From contig CAYORU010000009.1 in NCBI GenBank assembly GCA_964406445.1, positions 1-64,000 of the forward strand: a stretch of 64,000 bases of DNA. Direction: 5' to 3'. The stretch comes from SG8-30 sp964406445 (GTDB lineage: Bacteria > Pseudomonadota > Gammaproteobacteria > Steroidobacterales > Steroidobacteraceae). The position numbers were made by a program, and so were the translations under genes. Below the pieces are notes generated by a model. It was not told the origin of the DNA. It searched no databases and saw only the letters and a list, made by a program, of their open reading frames with translations. Below, piece after piece: positions 49,142 through 57,352 of the stretch; within the stretch, counting starts at the first letter, position 1, and each line of letters starts with the position of its first letter.

Positions 49142-50911
49142 TCAGAAGGGCCAGACCCGCGGCACGACCAGGAGCGTAATGATGCCGCAAAGGACGTTGA
49201 GCGGCAGGCCGAACCTCACGAAATCCATGAATCGGTAGCCGCCCGGCCCGTACACCATGAGGTTGGTCTGGTAGCCGATCGGGGTGATGAACCCGGCCGA
49301 GGCGGCGACCATGATGGCGATCACGTAGGGCATGAAGTCCGCGCCCGCCGACTCGGCGACCGCGAGCGCGATCGGGAACATCATCACGCCGGCCGCGTTG
49401 TTCGTGATGAGCTCGGTGACCACCACCGTCACGAAGTACAGCGCCACGAGGCTCAGGAGCGGGCTGCCCTGGGCGATGTCGACGAGCCAGCCGCCGACGA
49501 GGCTCGCGGCGCCGGACTCGGTGAGCGCCACGCCGAGGGCGAACGAGGCCGCGATCCCCGCGACGATGTGGTACTCGATGCTGCGGCTCGCCTCCTGGGT
49601 CGACAGGCAGCCGGTCACCACCATGAGCCCGGCGGCGATGAACGAAGCCTCGAACAGCGGCACCCACTCGAGCGTCGCCGCGACCAGCATCAGCAGGAGG
49701 ATGGCGAGCGCCAGCGGCGCCCGCCGGAAGTCCGGCGCCCGTGAATCGGACAGCGCGCTCACCAGCAGGAAGTCGCGGCTGTGCTTGTGCTTCTCCGCGA
49801 AATCCGGCCCGGCCTCGACGAGCAGCGTATCGCCGGGCTCGAAGACGATGTCGCCCACCTTGCCCGTCACGCGCGCGCCTTCGCGCGACACCGAGAGGAT
49901 CGCCGCGCCGTAGCGGCTGCGGAAGTTGGTGCTGCGCACCGTCTGCTCGATCAGCGGCGAGGTCGGCGACAGCACGAGCTCGACCAGCTGCCGCTCGCGG
50001 CGCTTCAGGTTGAGGGTGTAGGACTGGTCCTCGGCGATGGTCAGTCCGGGCATGCGCCGCAGGTCCTTGATCGCGTCCACGACGCCCACGCAGGTCAGCC
50101 GGTCGTTGGACTCCAGCACGTGGTCGGGGCCGATCGCGGTCGTGAGCTGGCCACGCCGCTCGATCTCGAGCACGTACGCGCTCTGCAGGCTGCGCAGCCC
50201 GACCTCCGCGATGGTGCGGCCGACCAGCGGGCCGTTCGGGTGGATCACCGCCTCGAAGCTGTACTCGCGGGCGTTCTCGAGCTGCTGGATCGGCGCCTGC
50301 CGGTCCGGCAGCAGCCACTTCGAAGTGGTGAGCGCGTACACGAACCCGACCAGCGTCAGGGGCAGGCCCACCCAGATGAGGTCGAAGAGCCCGAGGTCGG
50401 TCTCCGGGTGCACCTGCAGCAGGAGCCCGTACACCGCGAGGTTAGTGCTGGTGCCGATCAGGGTGCACAGCCCGGCGAGGATCACCACGTTGTTCATCGG
50501 CAGCAGCAGCCGCGAGATCGAGAGGCCGTAGCGCGCGGCCCACTCCTGCGCGATCGGGATGAACATCGCCACCACGGGCGTGTTGTTGATGACCATCGAG
50601 AGCAGCCCGCCCGCCCCCATCAGCTTCGCCTGCGCGGACAGCAGGTTCTTCGGGCGGCCGAACACGAGCTGGGAGAACCACGCGATGGCGCCCGTCTCGC
50701 GCAGGCCGGCGACGACCACGTACAGCGCCGCGATGGTCATGACGCCCGGGCTCGAGAAGCCGGAAAGCGCCTGGCTCGGGCTCACGATGCCGATGATCGA
50801 GAGCACGATCATCGCGCCCAGCAGGACCATCTCGGTCGGGGCCGGGGTCGAGGCGAGTATGACGAGGACCGTGGCGACGATGCCGAGGGTGACCCAGATT
50901 TCCCAAATCAC
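49142..50911 (-). CDS. SLC13/DASS-type permease with two RCK_C domains
   Basis: A 589-residue membrane transporter. Two blocks of about five to six membrane helices (residues 1-200 and 410-589) flank two RCK/TrkA_C regulatory domains (SFEAVIHPNGPLVGRTIAEV; LVELVLSPTSPLIEQTVRST). NNTPVVAMFIPIAQEWA and ITNNAAGVMMFPIALA are the paired substrate-site motifs of DASS transporters. Members carry sulfate, dicarboxylates or other anions with Na+; the substrate here is not evident. GTG 50911 is supported by GGGGG 7 bases upstream. No link to sugar metabolism is apparent. Confidence 0.88.
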   Translation of the reverse strand: MIWEIWVTLGIVATVLVILASTPAPTEMVLLGAMIVLSIIGIVSPSQALSGFSSPGVMTIAALYVVVAGLRETGAIAWFSQLVFGRPKNLLSAQAKLMGAGGLLSMVINNTPVVAMFIPIAQEWAARYGLSISRLLLPMNNVVILAGLCTLIGTSTNLAVYGLLLQVHPETDLGLFDLIWVGLPLTLVGFVYALTTSKWLLPDRQAPIQQLENAREYSFEAVIHPNGPLVGRTIAEVGLRSLQSAYVLEIERRGQLTTAIGPDHVLESNDRLTCVGVVDAIKDLRRMPGLTIAEDQSYTLNLKRRERQLVELVLSPTSPLIEQTVRSTNFRSRYGAAILSVSREGARVTGKVGDIVFEPGDTLLVEAGPDFAEKHKHSRDFLLVSALSDSRAPDFRRAPLALAILLLMLVAATLEWVPLFEASFIAAGLMVVTGCLSTQEASRSIEYHIVAGIAASFALGVALTESGAASLVGGWLVDIAQGSPLLSLVALYFVTVVVTELITNNAAGVMMFPIALAVAESAGADFMPYVIAIMVAASAGFITPIGYQTNLMVYGPGGYRFMDFVRFGLPLNVLCGIITLLVVPRVWPF

Positions 50912-51028
50912 GGTGCTACCCCCGGGGCGCTGTGTTCGATTTGTGCCGCAATTATCCCGAAAACGCTGCATGGGCGTTGGCCGGCCGACGTCACAGACGA
51001 AGCTTGCGACCCAGACTTCGCCTCGACT

Positions 51029-51048
51029 AATCTAGCTGCAGCTAGATT
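51029..51048. promoter_or_regulatory. Perfect 20-bp palindrome upstream of an antitoxin gene
   Basis: AATCTAGCTGCAGCTAGATT reads the same on both strands. It lies 27 bases before the antitoxin start, in a local A/T-rich stretch, where an autorepressor would bind. Confidence 0.65.
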
Positions 51049-51075
51049 GATTAAATTTCTATGAGGCCAGAAATC

Positions 51076-51321
51076 ATGGACCGCACGGTCGGCGCCTTCG
51101 AAGCTAAAAACCGTCTTAGTGAGTTGCTTCAACTTGTTGAAAAAGGTGAAGAAGTTTTGATCACTCGCCATGGCCGACCAGTGGCAAGGCTGGTGCCCGC
51201 GACGGAGCAACAGTCCGAGCGCGTAAGACGTGCGATCGCGGAGTTACGCGAGTTTCGCAAGCACCACAGCTTGGGCGGCCTGAAGATCAAGGACCTGATC
51301 AACGAAGGGCGAAAGTATTGA
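51076..51321 (+). CDS. Phd/YefM-type antitoxin
   Basis: An 81-residue antitoxin. VGAFEAKNRLSELLQLVEKG followed by EEVLITRHGRPVARLVP is the Phd/YefM DNA-binding fold; the C-terminal HHSLGGLKIKDLINEGR would wrap the toxin. ATG 51076 is preferred to ATG 51061, because an AGG lies 9 bases before it and nothing precedes the other. The first half of the gene is clearly more A/T-rich than its surroundings. It overlaps the toxin gene (TTGA). Confidence 0.9.
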   Translation: MDRTVGAFEAKNRLSELLQLVEKGEEVLITRHGRPVARLVPATEQQSERVRRAIAELREFRKHHSLGGLKIKDLINEGRKY

Positions 51322-51728
51322 CCCTGATCCTCGATGCGTCGGCGGCGATTGCGCTCGCGTTCCTCGATGGCGATCCGGGGCACGCCGCGAGAACGGAATC
51401 GGCGCTGGCGGAGGGTCGAGCCTTCGTCCCCCAGCACTGGAGCCTCGAGGTCGCAAACGGCGTGTTGGTGGCTCTCCGTCGCGGCCGCCTGTCGCCCGAG
51501 TCCGCGGATCGAGCCCGCGAACTCCTGCTTGCGCTGCCGGTCGAGGTCGACCCGGAGACTGCGGACGCGGCCTGGAGTCGGAGCTTCCTGCTTGCTGAAC
51601 GCTTTAGCCTGACGGTCTACGACGCCGCCTATCTGGAACTCGCCTTGCGCCTTGACGGGACCCTCGCGACGCTCGACGAAGCGCTCGCCCGCGCCACGCG
51701 CGAGGCCGGCGCCAAGGTCCTCCGCTGA
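51318..51728 (+). CDS. PIN-domain toxin (VapC type)
   Basis: A 136-residue PIN ribonuclease. The acidic metal residues are in LILDASAAIALAF, WSLEVANGV, VYDAAYLELAL and ATLDEAL. It starts with TTG overlapping the antitoxin stop. It probably cleaves tRNA or rRNA when free. The pairing of a Phd-type antitoxin with a PIN toxin is common. It converges with ugd. Confidence 0.9.
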   Translation: MTLILDASAAIALAFLDGDPGHAARTESALAEGRAFVPQHWSLEVANGVLVALRRGRLSPESADRARELLLALPVEVDPETADAAWSRSFLLAERFSLTVYDAAYLELALRLDGTLATLDEALARATREAGAKVLR

Positions 51729-51737
51729 CTTGGTCGC

Positions 51738-53075
51738 TTACACCGGCAGCCGCTCGCCCCTTCCAATTGCGTAGTAACGAAGCCCCTGGTGGGCCACGAA
51801 GGCCGGGTCGTAGAGATTCCGGCCATCGAAGATCACGGGCGTTTTCAGTGTCTTGCGGATGAAATCGAAATCTGGGCTACGGAACTCCTGCCACTCCGTG
51901 ACGATGGCGAGTGCATCCGCGCCGGCCAACGCCTCCTCGACCGAGTCACAGAACGCCAAGTCCTTTCGATCACCATAGATTCGACGCGCCTCGCCCATCG
52001 CAACCGGGTCGTAGGCTCGGACCGAGGCGCCGGCGGCCCACAGCGACTCCATGAGCGCGCGGCTCGGCGCCTCGCGCATGTCGTCGGTGTTCGGCTTGAA
52101 GGCCAGGCCCCAGATCGCCACGACCTTGCCGGCCAGCTTCCCTTCGAAGAACGCCGAAATCTTCCGGAACAGCACGTCCTTCTGCCGGCGGTTGACCTCC
52201 TCGACGGCCTGCAGGATCGGCGCGTCGTAGCCCTGCTCCCGGGCCGAGCGCTCGAGCGCCTGCACGTCCTTGGGGAAGCAGGAGCCGCCGTAGCCCGCGC
52301 CCGGGTAGATGAACGCATAGCCGATGCGAGGGTCCGAGCCGATGCCGAGGCGGACCTTCTCGATGTCCGCCCCCACCCGCTCGGCGAGGTTGGCCAGTTC
52401 GTTCATGAAGCTGATCTTGGTGGCGAGCATCGCGTTCGCCGCGTACTTGGTCAGCTCCGAGGAGCGCACGTCCATGACGATCATGCGCTCGCGGTTGCGG
52501 GTGAACGGGTCGTAGAGGGTCTTCAGGAGCTCCGCCGTGCGCGGGTTGTCCGTGCCCACGACCACCCGGTCCGGCTTCATGAAGTCCGCGATCGCCGCGC
52601 CCTCCTTGAGGAATTCCGGGTTCGAGACCACGTCGTACTCGTGGCTCGCGCCGCGGGCCGCGAGCGTCTCGGCGATCCTCGCCCTGACCTTGTCCGCCGT
52701 GCCCACCGGCACCGTCGACTTGGTCATGACGATCTTGTACTCGGCCATGTGCTCGCCGATGCTCTTCGCGACCTCGAGCACGTAGCGCAGGTCCGCCGAG
52801 CCGTCCTCGTCCGGCGGCGTGCCGACCGCGATCATCTGGAAGACGCCGTGGGCCACGCCCTCCTGGGCGTCCGTGGTGAAGCGGATGCGGCCCTTCTCGA
52901 CGTTGCGCTGGACCAGCTCCTCGAGGCCCGGCTCGTGGATCGGGATCTCGCCCGCGTTGAGCCGCGCGACCTTGGCCGCGTCCACGTCCACGCAGACCAC
53001 GTGGTTGCCCGCATCGGACAGGCAGGCGCCCGTCACGAGCCCCACGTAGCCCGAGCCGAAGATCGTTACACGCAC
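51738..53075 (-). CDS. ugd: UDP-glucose 6-dehydrogenase
   Basis: A 445-residue NAD-dependent dehydrogenase making UDP-glucuronate. The N-terminal Rossmann motif is VTIFGSGYVGLVTGACLSDA, the catalytic Cys is in YGGSCFPKDV, and the second NAD(P) domain includes AIWGLAFKPNTDDMREAPS. The sequence fits the UDP-glucose enzyme rather than the WbpA/WecC HexNAc dehydrogenases, so the 6-dehydrogenase needed for diacetamido-uronic sugars is not in this window. It stands alone between two toxin-antitoxin modules, with REP-like repeats upstream. Confidence 0.96.
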   Translation of the reverse strand: MRVTIFGSGYVGLVTGACLSDAGNHVVCVDVDAAKVARLNAGEIPIHEPGLEELVQRNVEKGRIRFTTDAQEGVAHGVFQMIAVGTPPDEDGSADLRYVLEVAKSIGEHMAEYKIVMTKSTVPVGTADKVRARIAETLAARGASHEYDVVSNPEFLKEGAAIADFMKPDRVVVGTDNPRTAELLKTLYDPFTRNRERMIVMDVRSSELTKYAANAMLATKISFMNELANLAERVGADIEKVRLGIGSDPRIGYAFIYPGAGYGGSCFPKDVQALERSAREQGYDAPILQAVEEVNRRQKDVLFRKISAFFEGKLAGKVVAIWGLAFKPNTDDMREAPSRALMESLWAAGASVRAYDPVAMGEARRIYGDRKDLAFCDSVEEALAGADALAIVTEWQEFRSPDFDFIRKTLKTPVIFDGRNLYDPAFVAHQGLRYYAIGRGERLPV

Positions 53076-53157
53076 GTTAAGGCCCTGAAATTGGTTGAAA
53101 AAGCTGGCACGAGCGTAGCGGAGAGGCGACGGCCGGTAAAGCCTTGTGAGTCACAAA

Positions 53158-53245
53158 CCAGGGGACATTCGCTTTGAACTCCAGGGGACATTCGCTTTGA
53201 GTTTGTTGCTGCACTGCGCACGCAAACTCGAAGCGAATGTCCCCT
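53158..53245. repeat. REP-like repeat cluster with the GGGGACATTCGCTTTGA core
   Basis: A direct copy at 53158-53179 is followed by an inverted pair: 53183-53205 and 53223-53245 match at 22 of 23 positions around a 17-base loop. The same core, in three direct copies, is at 43281-43410. It lies in the 280-base interval between ugd and vapB. The cluster resembles bacterial interspersed mosaic elements built from REP units. Confidence 0.85.
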
Positions 53246-53357
53246 CTTGTTTGCCCTCTTGCTTGATGTACAGGTTTGCTGCATTTCTTGTACATTGCAG
53301 TCGATTCGTGACGACCGGCGGTTCGCGAGGCCACCTAGACTGGAAGGCATGGACGAC

Positions 53358-53567
53358 ATGAAGACCCACATCGACATCGACGAGCACCTCCTCGCCAAGG
53401 CCATGAAGCTCGGCCGCCATCGCAGCAAGCGCGCCGCCGTGCAGGCCGCACTCGAAGCCTACGTGAGCTGGCAGATCCGTAAGCAGCTGCTCGACCTGCA
53501 GGGCAAGCTCCGCTGGGAAGGCGACCTCGACCAGATGCGGGGCCGCATCAAGGAAAAGAAGTCCTGA
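53358..53567 (+). CDS. vapB: VapB-type antitoxin
   Basis: A 69-residue ribbon-helix-helix antitoxin. KTHIDIDEHLLAKAMKLG followed by RSKRAAVQAALEAYV is the DNA-binding part; LLDLQGKLRWEGDLDQMR is the toxin-binding tail. ATG 53358 has GGAAGG about 10 bases upstream; ATG 53349 is too close to that site. The toxin gene follows after 4 bases. Confidence 0.9.
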   Translation: MKTHIDIDEHLLAKAMKLGRHRSKRAAVQAALEAYVSWQIRKQLLDLQGKLRWEGDLDQMRGRIKEKKS

Positions 53568-53571
53568 GCCC

Positions 53572-53982
53572 ATGGCCGTGCTGGTGGACACCTCCGTCTG
53601 GGTAGACTTCCTGAACGGGCAGGACTCCCTCGAAACGCACTGGCTGCGAGGAGCGATCGCCGAAGCGCTGCCCGTCGTCGTCCCCGGGCTCGTCATGACG
53701 GAGGTGCTTCGGGGCCTCGCGGGCGAGCGCGACGCCGCGAGACTCGAGCATCTGCTCGACGAGTTTCCGGCCGCTCCCCCGTTGGCGGATGAGGACTACC
53801 GCGGTGCCGCCCGGCTCTACCGGGACTGCCGCAGCAAGGGTGTCACCATCGCCTCGACCGTGGACTGCCTGATCGCGCAGCTGGCGATCCGCCACCGGCT
53901 GCTGCTGCTGACGCGTGACCGGGGATTCCAGTCCGTAGCACGCGTTGCGCCGCTGCGCCTGCTGCAGCCGCCGGCGCACTGA
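53572..53982 (+). CDS. vapC: VapC-type PIN toxin
   Basis: A 136-residue PIN ribonuclease. The acidic residues are in VLVDTSVWVDFLNG, MTEVLRGL, ASTVDCLIAQLAI and LTRDRGFQ. It is the toxin of the VapB encoded 4 bases upstream. It converges with the MAPEG gene. Confidence 0.92.
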   Translation: MAVLVDTSVWVDFLNGQDSLETHWLRGAIAEALPVVVPGLVMTEVLRGLAGERDAARLEHLLDEFPAAPPLADEDYRGAARLYRDCRSKGVTIASTVDCLIAQLAIRHRLLLLTRDRGFQSVARVAPLRLLQPPAH

Positions 53983-53987
53983 CGGGA

Positions 53988-54371
53988 CTAAAGCAGCGCC
54001 CTGCCGGCCCCGATCATCGCGCCGACGAGGAGCGCCAGCACCGGGAAGAACGACAGCCCGAAGCCGATCTCGCGCTTCTTCGGGTCCGCGACGTAGCCGA
54101 GCAGGTACAGCAGGCGGCCGACGATGAACACGGCGCCCAGGCCCGCCGCCCAGGCCTCGCTGACGAAGTGCCCGAACATCCACATCGACGGCAGGAACAC
54201 CGCCAGCAGCTCCAGCGTGTTCATCTGCACGCGGTGGTAGCGCTCGAAGACCGGGTGCCCGGTCGTGGCCGGGGCCGCCACGCCGTACTTGCCGCGGGCC
54301 CAGCCCACCAGCATGGCGAAAACCACGAACTGCAGCAGCGCGAGGCCGGTGACGAGGGCGACGAGAGGCAT
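53988..54371 (-). CDS. MAPEG family membrane protein
   Basis: A 127-residue protein with four membrane helices. FERYHRVQMNTLELLAVFLP is the MAPEG signature, with the conserved Arg, Asn and Glu, and VGRLLYLLGYVADPKKREIG is the second conserved region. Bacterial members resemble microsomal glutathione transferases, but their substrates are mostly unknown. It lies between two vapBC modules, without an evident functional partner. Confidence 0.92.
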   Translation of the reverse strand: MPLVALVTGLALLQFVVFAMLVGWARGKYGVAAPATTGHPVFERYHRVQMNTLELLAVFLPSMWMFGHFVSEAWAAGLGAVFIVGRLLYLLGYVADPKKREIGFGLSFFPVLALLVGAMIGAGRALL

Positions 54372-54485
54372 GGTGAGGATCCTTGGGCGCCGGGGCGGCG
54401 CGGCGGCATTGTCGCAGATGGTCGCGACGCACCGTGGATGGACCCGAGGTCAAGAGTGTGTGACTATTTGTGTGAGAGGTGACAC

Positions 54486-54686
54486 ATGGCTACGAACCTG
54501 TCCATCGACCCGGCACTCATCGAGGAGGCCTTGAGGGTCAGCGGCGAGCGCACCAAGAAGGCCGCCGTGACCCGAGCGCTGGAGGAGTACATCGCCCGAC
54601 GAAGGCAAAGACGCCTGCTCGACCTCATGGGCAGCCTCGAGTGGGACCCGGAATACGACCACAAGGCGGAACGCTCACGGGCATGA
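54486..54686 (+). CDS. vapB: VapB-type antitoxin, second module
   Basis: A 66-residue ribbon-helix-helix protein: NLSIDPALIEEALRVSGERT, KKAAVTRALEEYIARRRQRR and LLDLMGSLEWDPEYD. It is related to but clearly different from the antitoxin at 53358-53567. A GAGAGGTGAC site precedes the ATG. Its stop overlaps the toxin start (ATGA). Confidence 0.9.
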   Translation: MATNLSIDPALIEEALRVSGERTKKAAVTRALEEYIARRRQRRLLDLMGSLEWDPEYDHKAERSRA

Positions 54687-55105
54687 CGCTTTTCGTCGAC
54701 ACCAGCGTCTGGTCACTCGCTTTGCGCCGCGATGGCCCGAGCGATGCGCCAGAGGTGGACGCCCTGACCGCCGCGCTTCGCGGTGGTGAGCTCGTCGTCA
54801 CGACGGGAATCGTGCTGCAGGAGCTCCTGCAGGGCTTCAATGGCCCGCGTGCGCGAGATCAGATCATCGAGCAGTTCGCCGCGTTGCCGCTGCTGACGCC
54901 TGATCGGCGCGACCACATAGGTGCGGCCGAGCTGCGCAACACGTGCCGCCGTGAGGGCGCTCAGGTCGGGACCATCGACGCGTTGCTCGCCCAGCTGTGC
55001 ATCAGGCACGGATTGCAGCTGCTGACGACAGACTCCGACTTTGGCCGTATCGCGGAGCACGCACCGCTACGCGTCTGGCGCTCGGGCGGCGGCAAGTCCC
55101 GCTGA
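54683..55105 (+). CDS. vapC: VapC-type PIN toxin, second module
   Basis: A 140-residue PIN ribonuclease with acidic residues in TLFVDTSVWSLALRRDG, VLQELLQGF, GTIDALLAQLCI and LTTDSDFGRIAE. ATG 54683 overlaps the antitoxin stop; a longer open frame exists upstream but lies within vapB. The gene converges with the WbpM-like gene. Confidence 0.92.
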   Translation: MTLFVDTSVWSLALRRDGPSDAPEVDALTAALRGGELVVTTGIVLQELLQGFNGPRARDQIIEQFAALPLLTPDRRDHIGAAELRNTCRREGAQVGTIDALLAQLCIRHGLQLLTTDSDFGRIAEHAPLRVWRSGGGKSR

Positions 55106-55126
55106 GCGTCAGACGGAGCCCGCAGC

Positions 55127-57127
55127 TCAGCCCGCGGCCGGTGGCGTCTTCTGCGCCCGGTGCTCGGCGAGCACCGCGATCTTCGCCTTGTCCGTCTCCG
55201 GCGCCAGCGCGCGCTGGCTCCAGACGAGGTCGAAAATCTGCGGCGCGCGCGCGTATTCCCGCACGCCCCTCTCGAGCACCTCGAGCACGCGCTTGCAGTC
55301 AAAGCGGTTGATGGCGACTCGCAGCTCCTCGACCATCTCCTGCACCTCCGCCCAGGTCGGCGAGTGCTCCATCGCCCGCATGATCATCGGATGATCGGTG
55401 CCGGTCACGTTGTTGCCGATGAGCAGCTCCTCGTAGAGCTTCTCGGCCGGGCGCAGGCCCGAGTAGCGGACCTCGATGTCTCCGTCCGGATTCGCTTCGT
55501 CGCGCACGGTGAGGCCCATCAGGCCGATCATCCGGCGCGCCAGCTCGTCGATCTTCACCGGCTGGCCCATGTCGAGCACGAACACGTCGCCGCCGCCGCC
55601 CATCGAGCCCGCCTGCAGCACCAGCTGCGCGGCCTCCGGGATCGTCATGAAGAAGCGACGCACCTCAGGGTGCGTCACCGTCACCGGACCGCCGGCGCGG
55701 ATCTGCTCCTCGAACAGCGGCACCACCGAGCCCGACGAGCCCAGCACGTTGCCGAAGCGCACCATGCAGAAGCGCGTCCGCGTCGTCTGCGTCTGCATCG
55801 ACTGCAGCACGATCTCCGCGAAGCGCTTCGAGGCGCCCATGACGTTGGTCGGGTTGACCGCCTTGTCGGTCGAGATCAGGACGAAGGTCTCCACGCCTGT
55901 CTCGCGGGCCGCCTCGGCCGCGTGCAGCGTGCTGAAGACGTTGTTGAAGACACCCTCGACCGAGTTCTGCTCAACGATCGGCACGTGCTTGTAGGCCGCC
56001 GCGTGGTAGACCGTCTGGACGCCGAAGGACTGCATGACCTCCTGCAGCCGATACTTGTGGTGCGCGTTGCCGAGCAGCGCGTCGACCGGCACGTCGAGCC
56101 CCTCGCGGGGCGCCTGCGCGCGCAGCTCGCGTTCGATCTGGTAGAGGGCGATCTCTGACATCTCGAACAGGACCAGACGTTTCGGACCCTGCCGAAGAAT
56201 CTGGCGGCAGAGCTCCGAGCCGATCGAGCCGCCGGCCCCCGTGACCATGACGACCTTGCCGCGGATGCAGCGATCGAGCAGCGCCTGGTTCGGCGGCACC
56301 GGATCGCGGCCCAGCAGATCGCTCACCTCCACGTCGCGCAGCTCGTCGACCTGGGCCTTGCCGGCCAGGATCTCGTCGAGGCTCGGGACCGACTGGACGT
56401 GCATGTCCAGGTGCTCCAGCCGCCGAAGGATCTCCGCCCGGCGCTTGCGTGAAGCGGTCGGCACGGCGAGAAGAATTCGACGAACTCCGAAACGTTGGAT
56501 CACCCGGTCAAGCTGGCCCGGGGCGTAGACCGGGATGCCCTGTACCAGGTGGCCCTGCAGGGCACGTTTCTCGTCCACGTAGGCGACCGGGTAGAGCCCC
56601 GAATCCGCCTGCAGCGAGACCGCCAGGCGCGCCCCGGCATCGCCGGCGCCGTAAATGAGGACCGGCTCACCCCGGGAGCGGCTGGGGGCCAGGATCCAAC
56701 GGGCCATGAACCGGGTGCCGGACAACCATACCAGCGCCACGAGCCAGAAGATCACGACGATCGTCTCGGGCACAGGGCGGTAGACGATGGTCTCTGCCAT
56801 CACGGCCAGCGCCACCGCGGACGCCGTTACCCCCGCGAGGATCGCCAGCATCGCCCGCGGACCGATATAGCGGACGACCGACCTGTAGAGGCCGAACCAG
56901 GCAAAGAACGCCAACGAGGCGGCGGTGACCCCCACATAAAGCCAAGGGTTACGGTCGAGGCCGGCCGTCAGCGAGTCTGCCTTGATGGCGAAGGCGAGCA
57001 GCAGCGCTGCAGGCATCCCAAACAGATCACAGGCCAGGACGACTGCTCGCTTGACCGGCCGCGGTAGGGTGACGAGACGCTCGTGCACGCGTCTCCAATG
57101 CGAAACCGGTCGCTTGGCACGGATCAT
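55127..57127 (-). CDS. UDP-HexNAc 4,6-dehydratase, membrane type (WbpM/CapD/FlaA1 family)
   Basis: A 666-residue protein. Four N-terminal membrane helices are followed by a first Rossmann-like domain (VLIYGAGDAGARLAVSL). The catalytic SDR domain starts VMVTGAGGSIGSELC. STDKAVNPTNVMGASKRFAE shows the M-x-x-x-K variant that is normal for these large dehydratases. It converts UDP-GlcNAc to the 4-keto-6-deoxy sugar. A WbpV-like reductase (62.0 kb) and a WecA-like transferase (59.5 kb) would complete synthesis and transfer of a QuiNAc or FucNAc residue. Confidence 0.94.
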   Translation of the reverse strand: MIRAKRPVSHWRRVHERLVTLPRPVKRAVVLACDLFGMPAALLLAFAIKADSLTAGLDRNPWLYVGVTAASLAFFAWFGLYRSVVRYIGPRAMLAILAGVTASAVALAVMAETIVYRPVPETIVVIFWLVALVWLSGTRFMARWILAPSRSRGEPVLIYGAGDAGARLAVSLQADSGLYPVAYVDEKRALQGHLVQGIPVYAPGQLDRVIQRFGVRRILLAVPTASRKRRAEILRRLEHLDMHVQSVPSLDEILAGKAQVDELRDVEVSDLLGRDPVPPNQALLDRCIRGKVVMVTGAGGSIGSELCRQILRQGPKRLVLFEMSEIALYQIERELRAQAPREGLDVPVDALLGNAHHKYRLQEVMQSFGVQTVYHAAAYKHVPIVEQNSVEGVFNNVFSTLHAAEAARETGVETFVLISTDKAVNPTNVMGASKRFAEIVLQSMQTQTTRTRFCMVRFGNVLGSSGSVVPLFEEQIRAGGPVTVTHPEVRRFFMTIPEAAQLVLQAGSMGGGGDVFVLDMGQPVKIDELARRMIGLMGLTVRDEANPDGDIEVRYSGLRPAEKLYEELLIGNNVTGTDHPMIMRAMEHSPTWAEVQEMVEELRVAINRFDCKRVLEVLERGVREYARAPQIFDLVWSQRALAPETDKAKIAVLAEHRAQKTPPAAG

Positions 57128-57352
57128 CCCTGCTCTCCCTCGTGGGCCCGTGGGCTTCTAGCCCGATAACGCGTCAAGCGGGCGTAAGTTTACTTAATTG
57201 CTGATCTTCTTGCCGCATCTTTGCCGTTGCGCCGCTGCGACACCGAGCGACGCAACGCCAGCCAACGCGGCCGAGAAAGTCCGAAACGTCAGCCACGGCC
57301 CAGTCGTCAGTTCCAAGCGAGTCGACTTGACGTAGAGCAACCAGCCGCCGCG

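Noticed and set aside
53988..54371. MAPEG gene as part of a toxin-antitoxin or sugar operon
   Set aside because: It is on the opposite strand to both flanking vapBC pairs and has no sugar-related motif.
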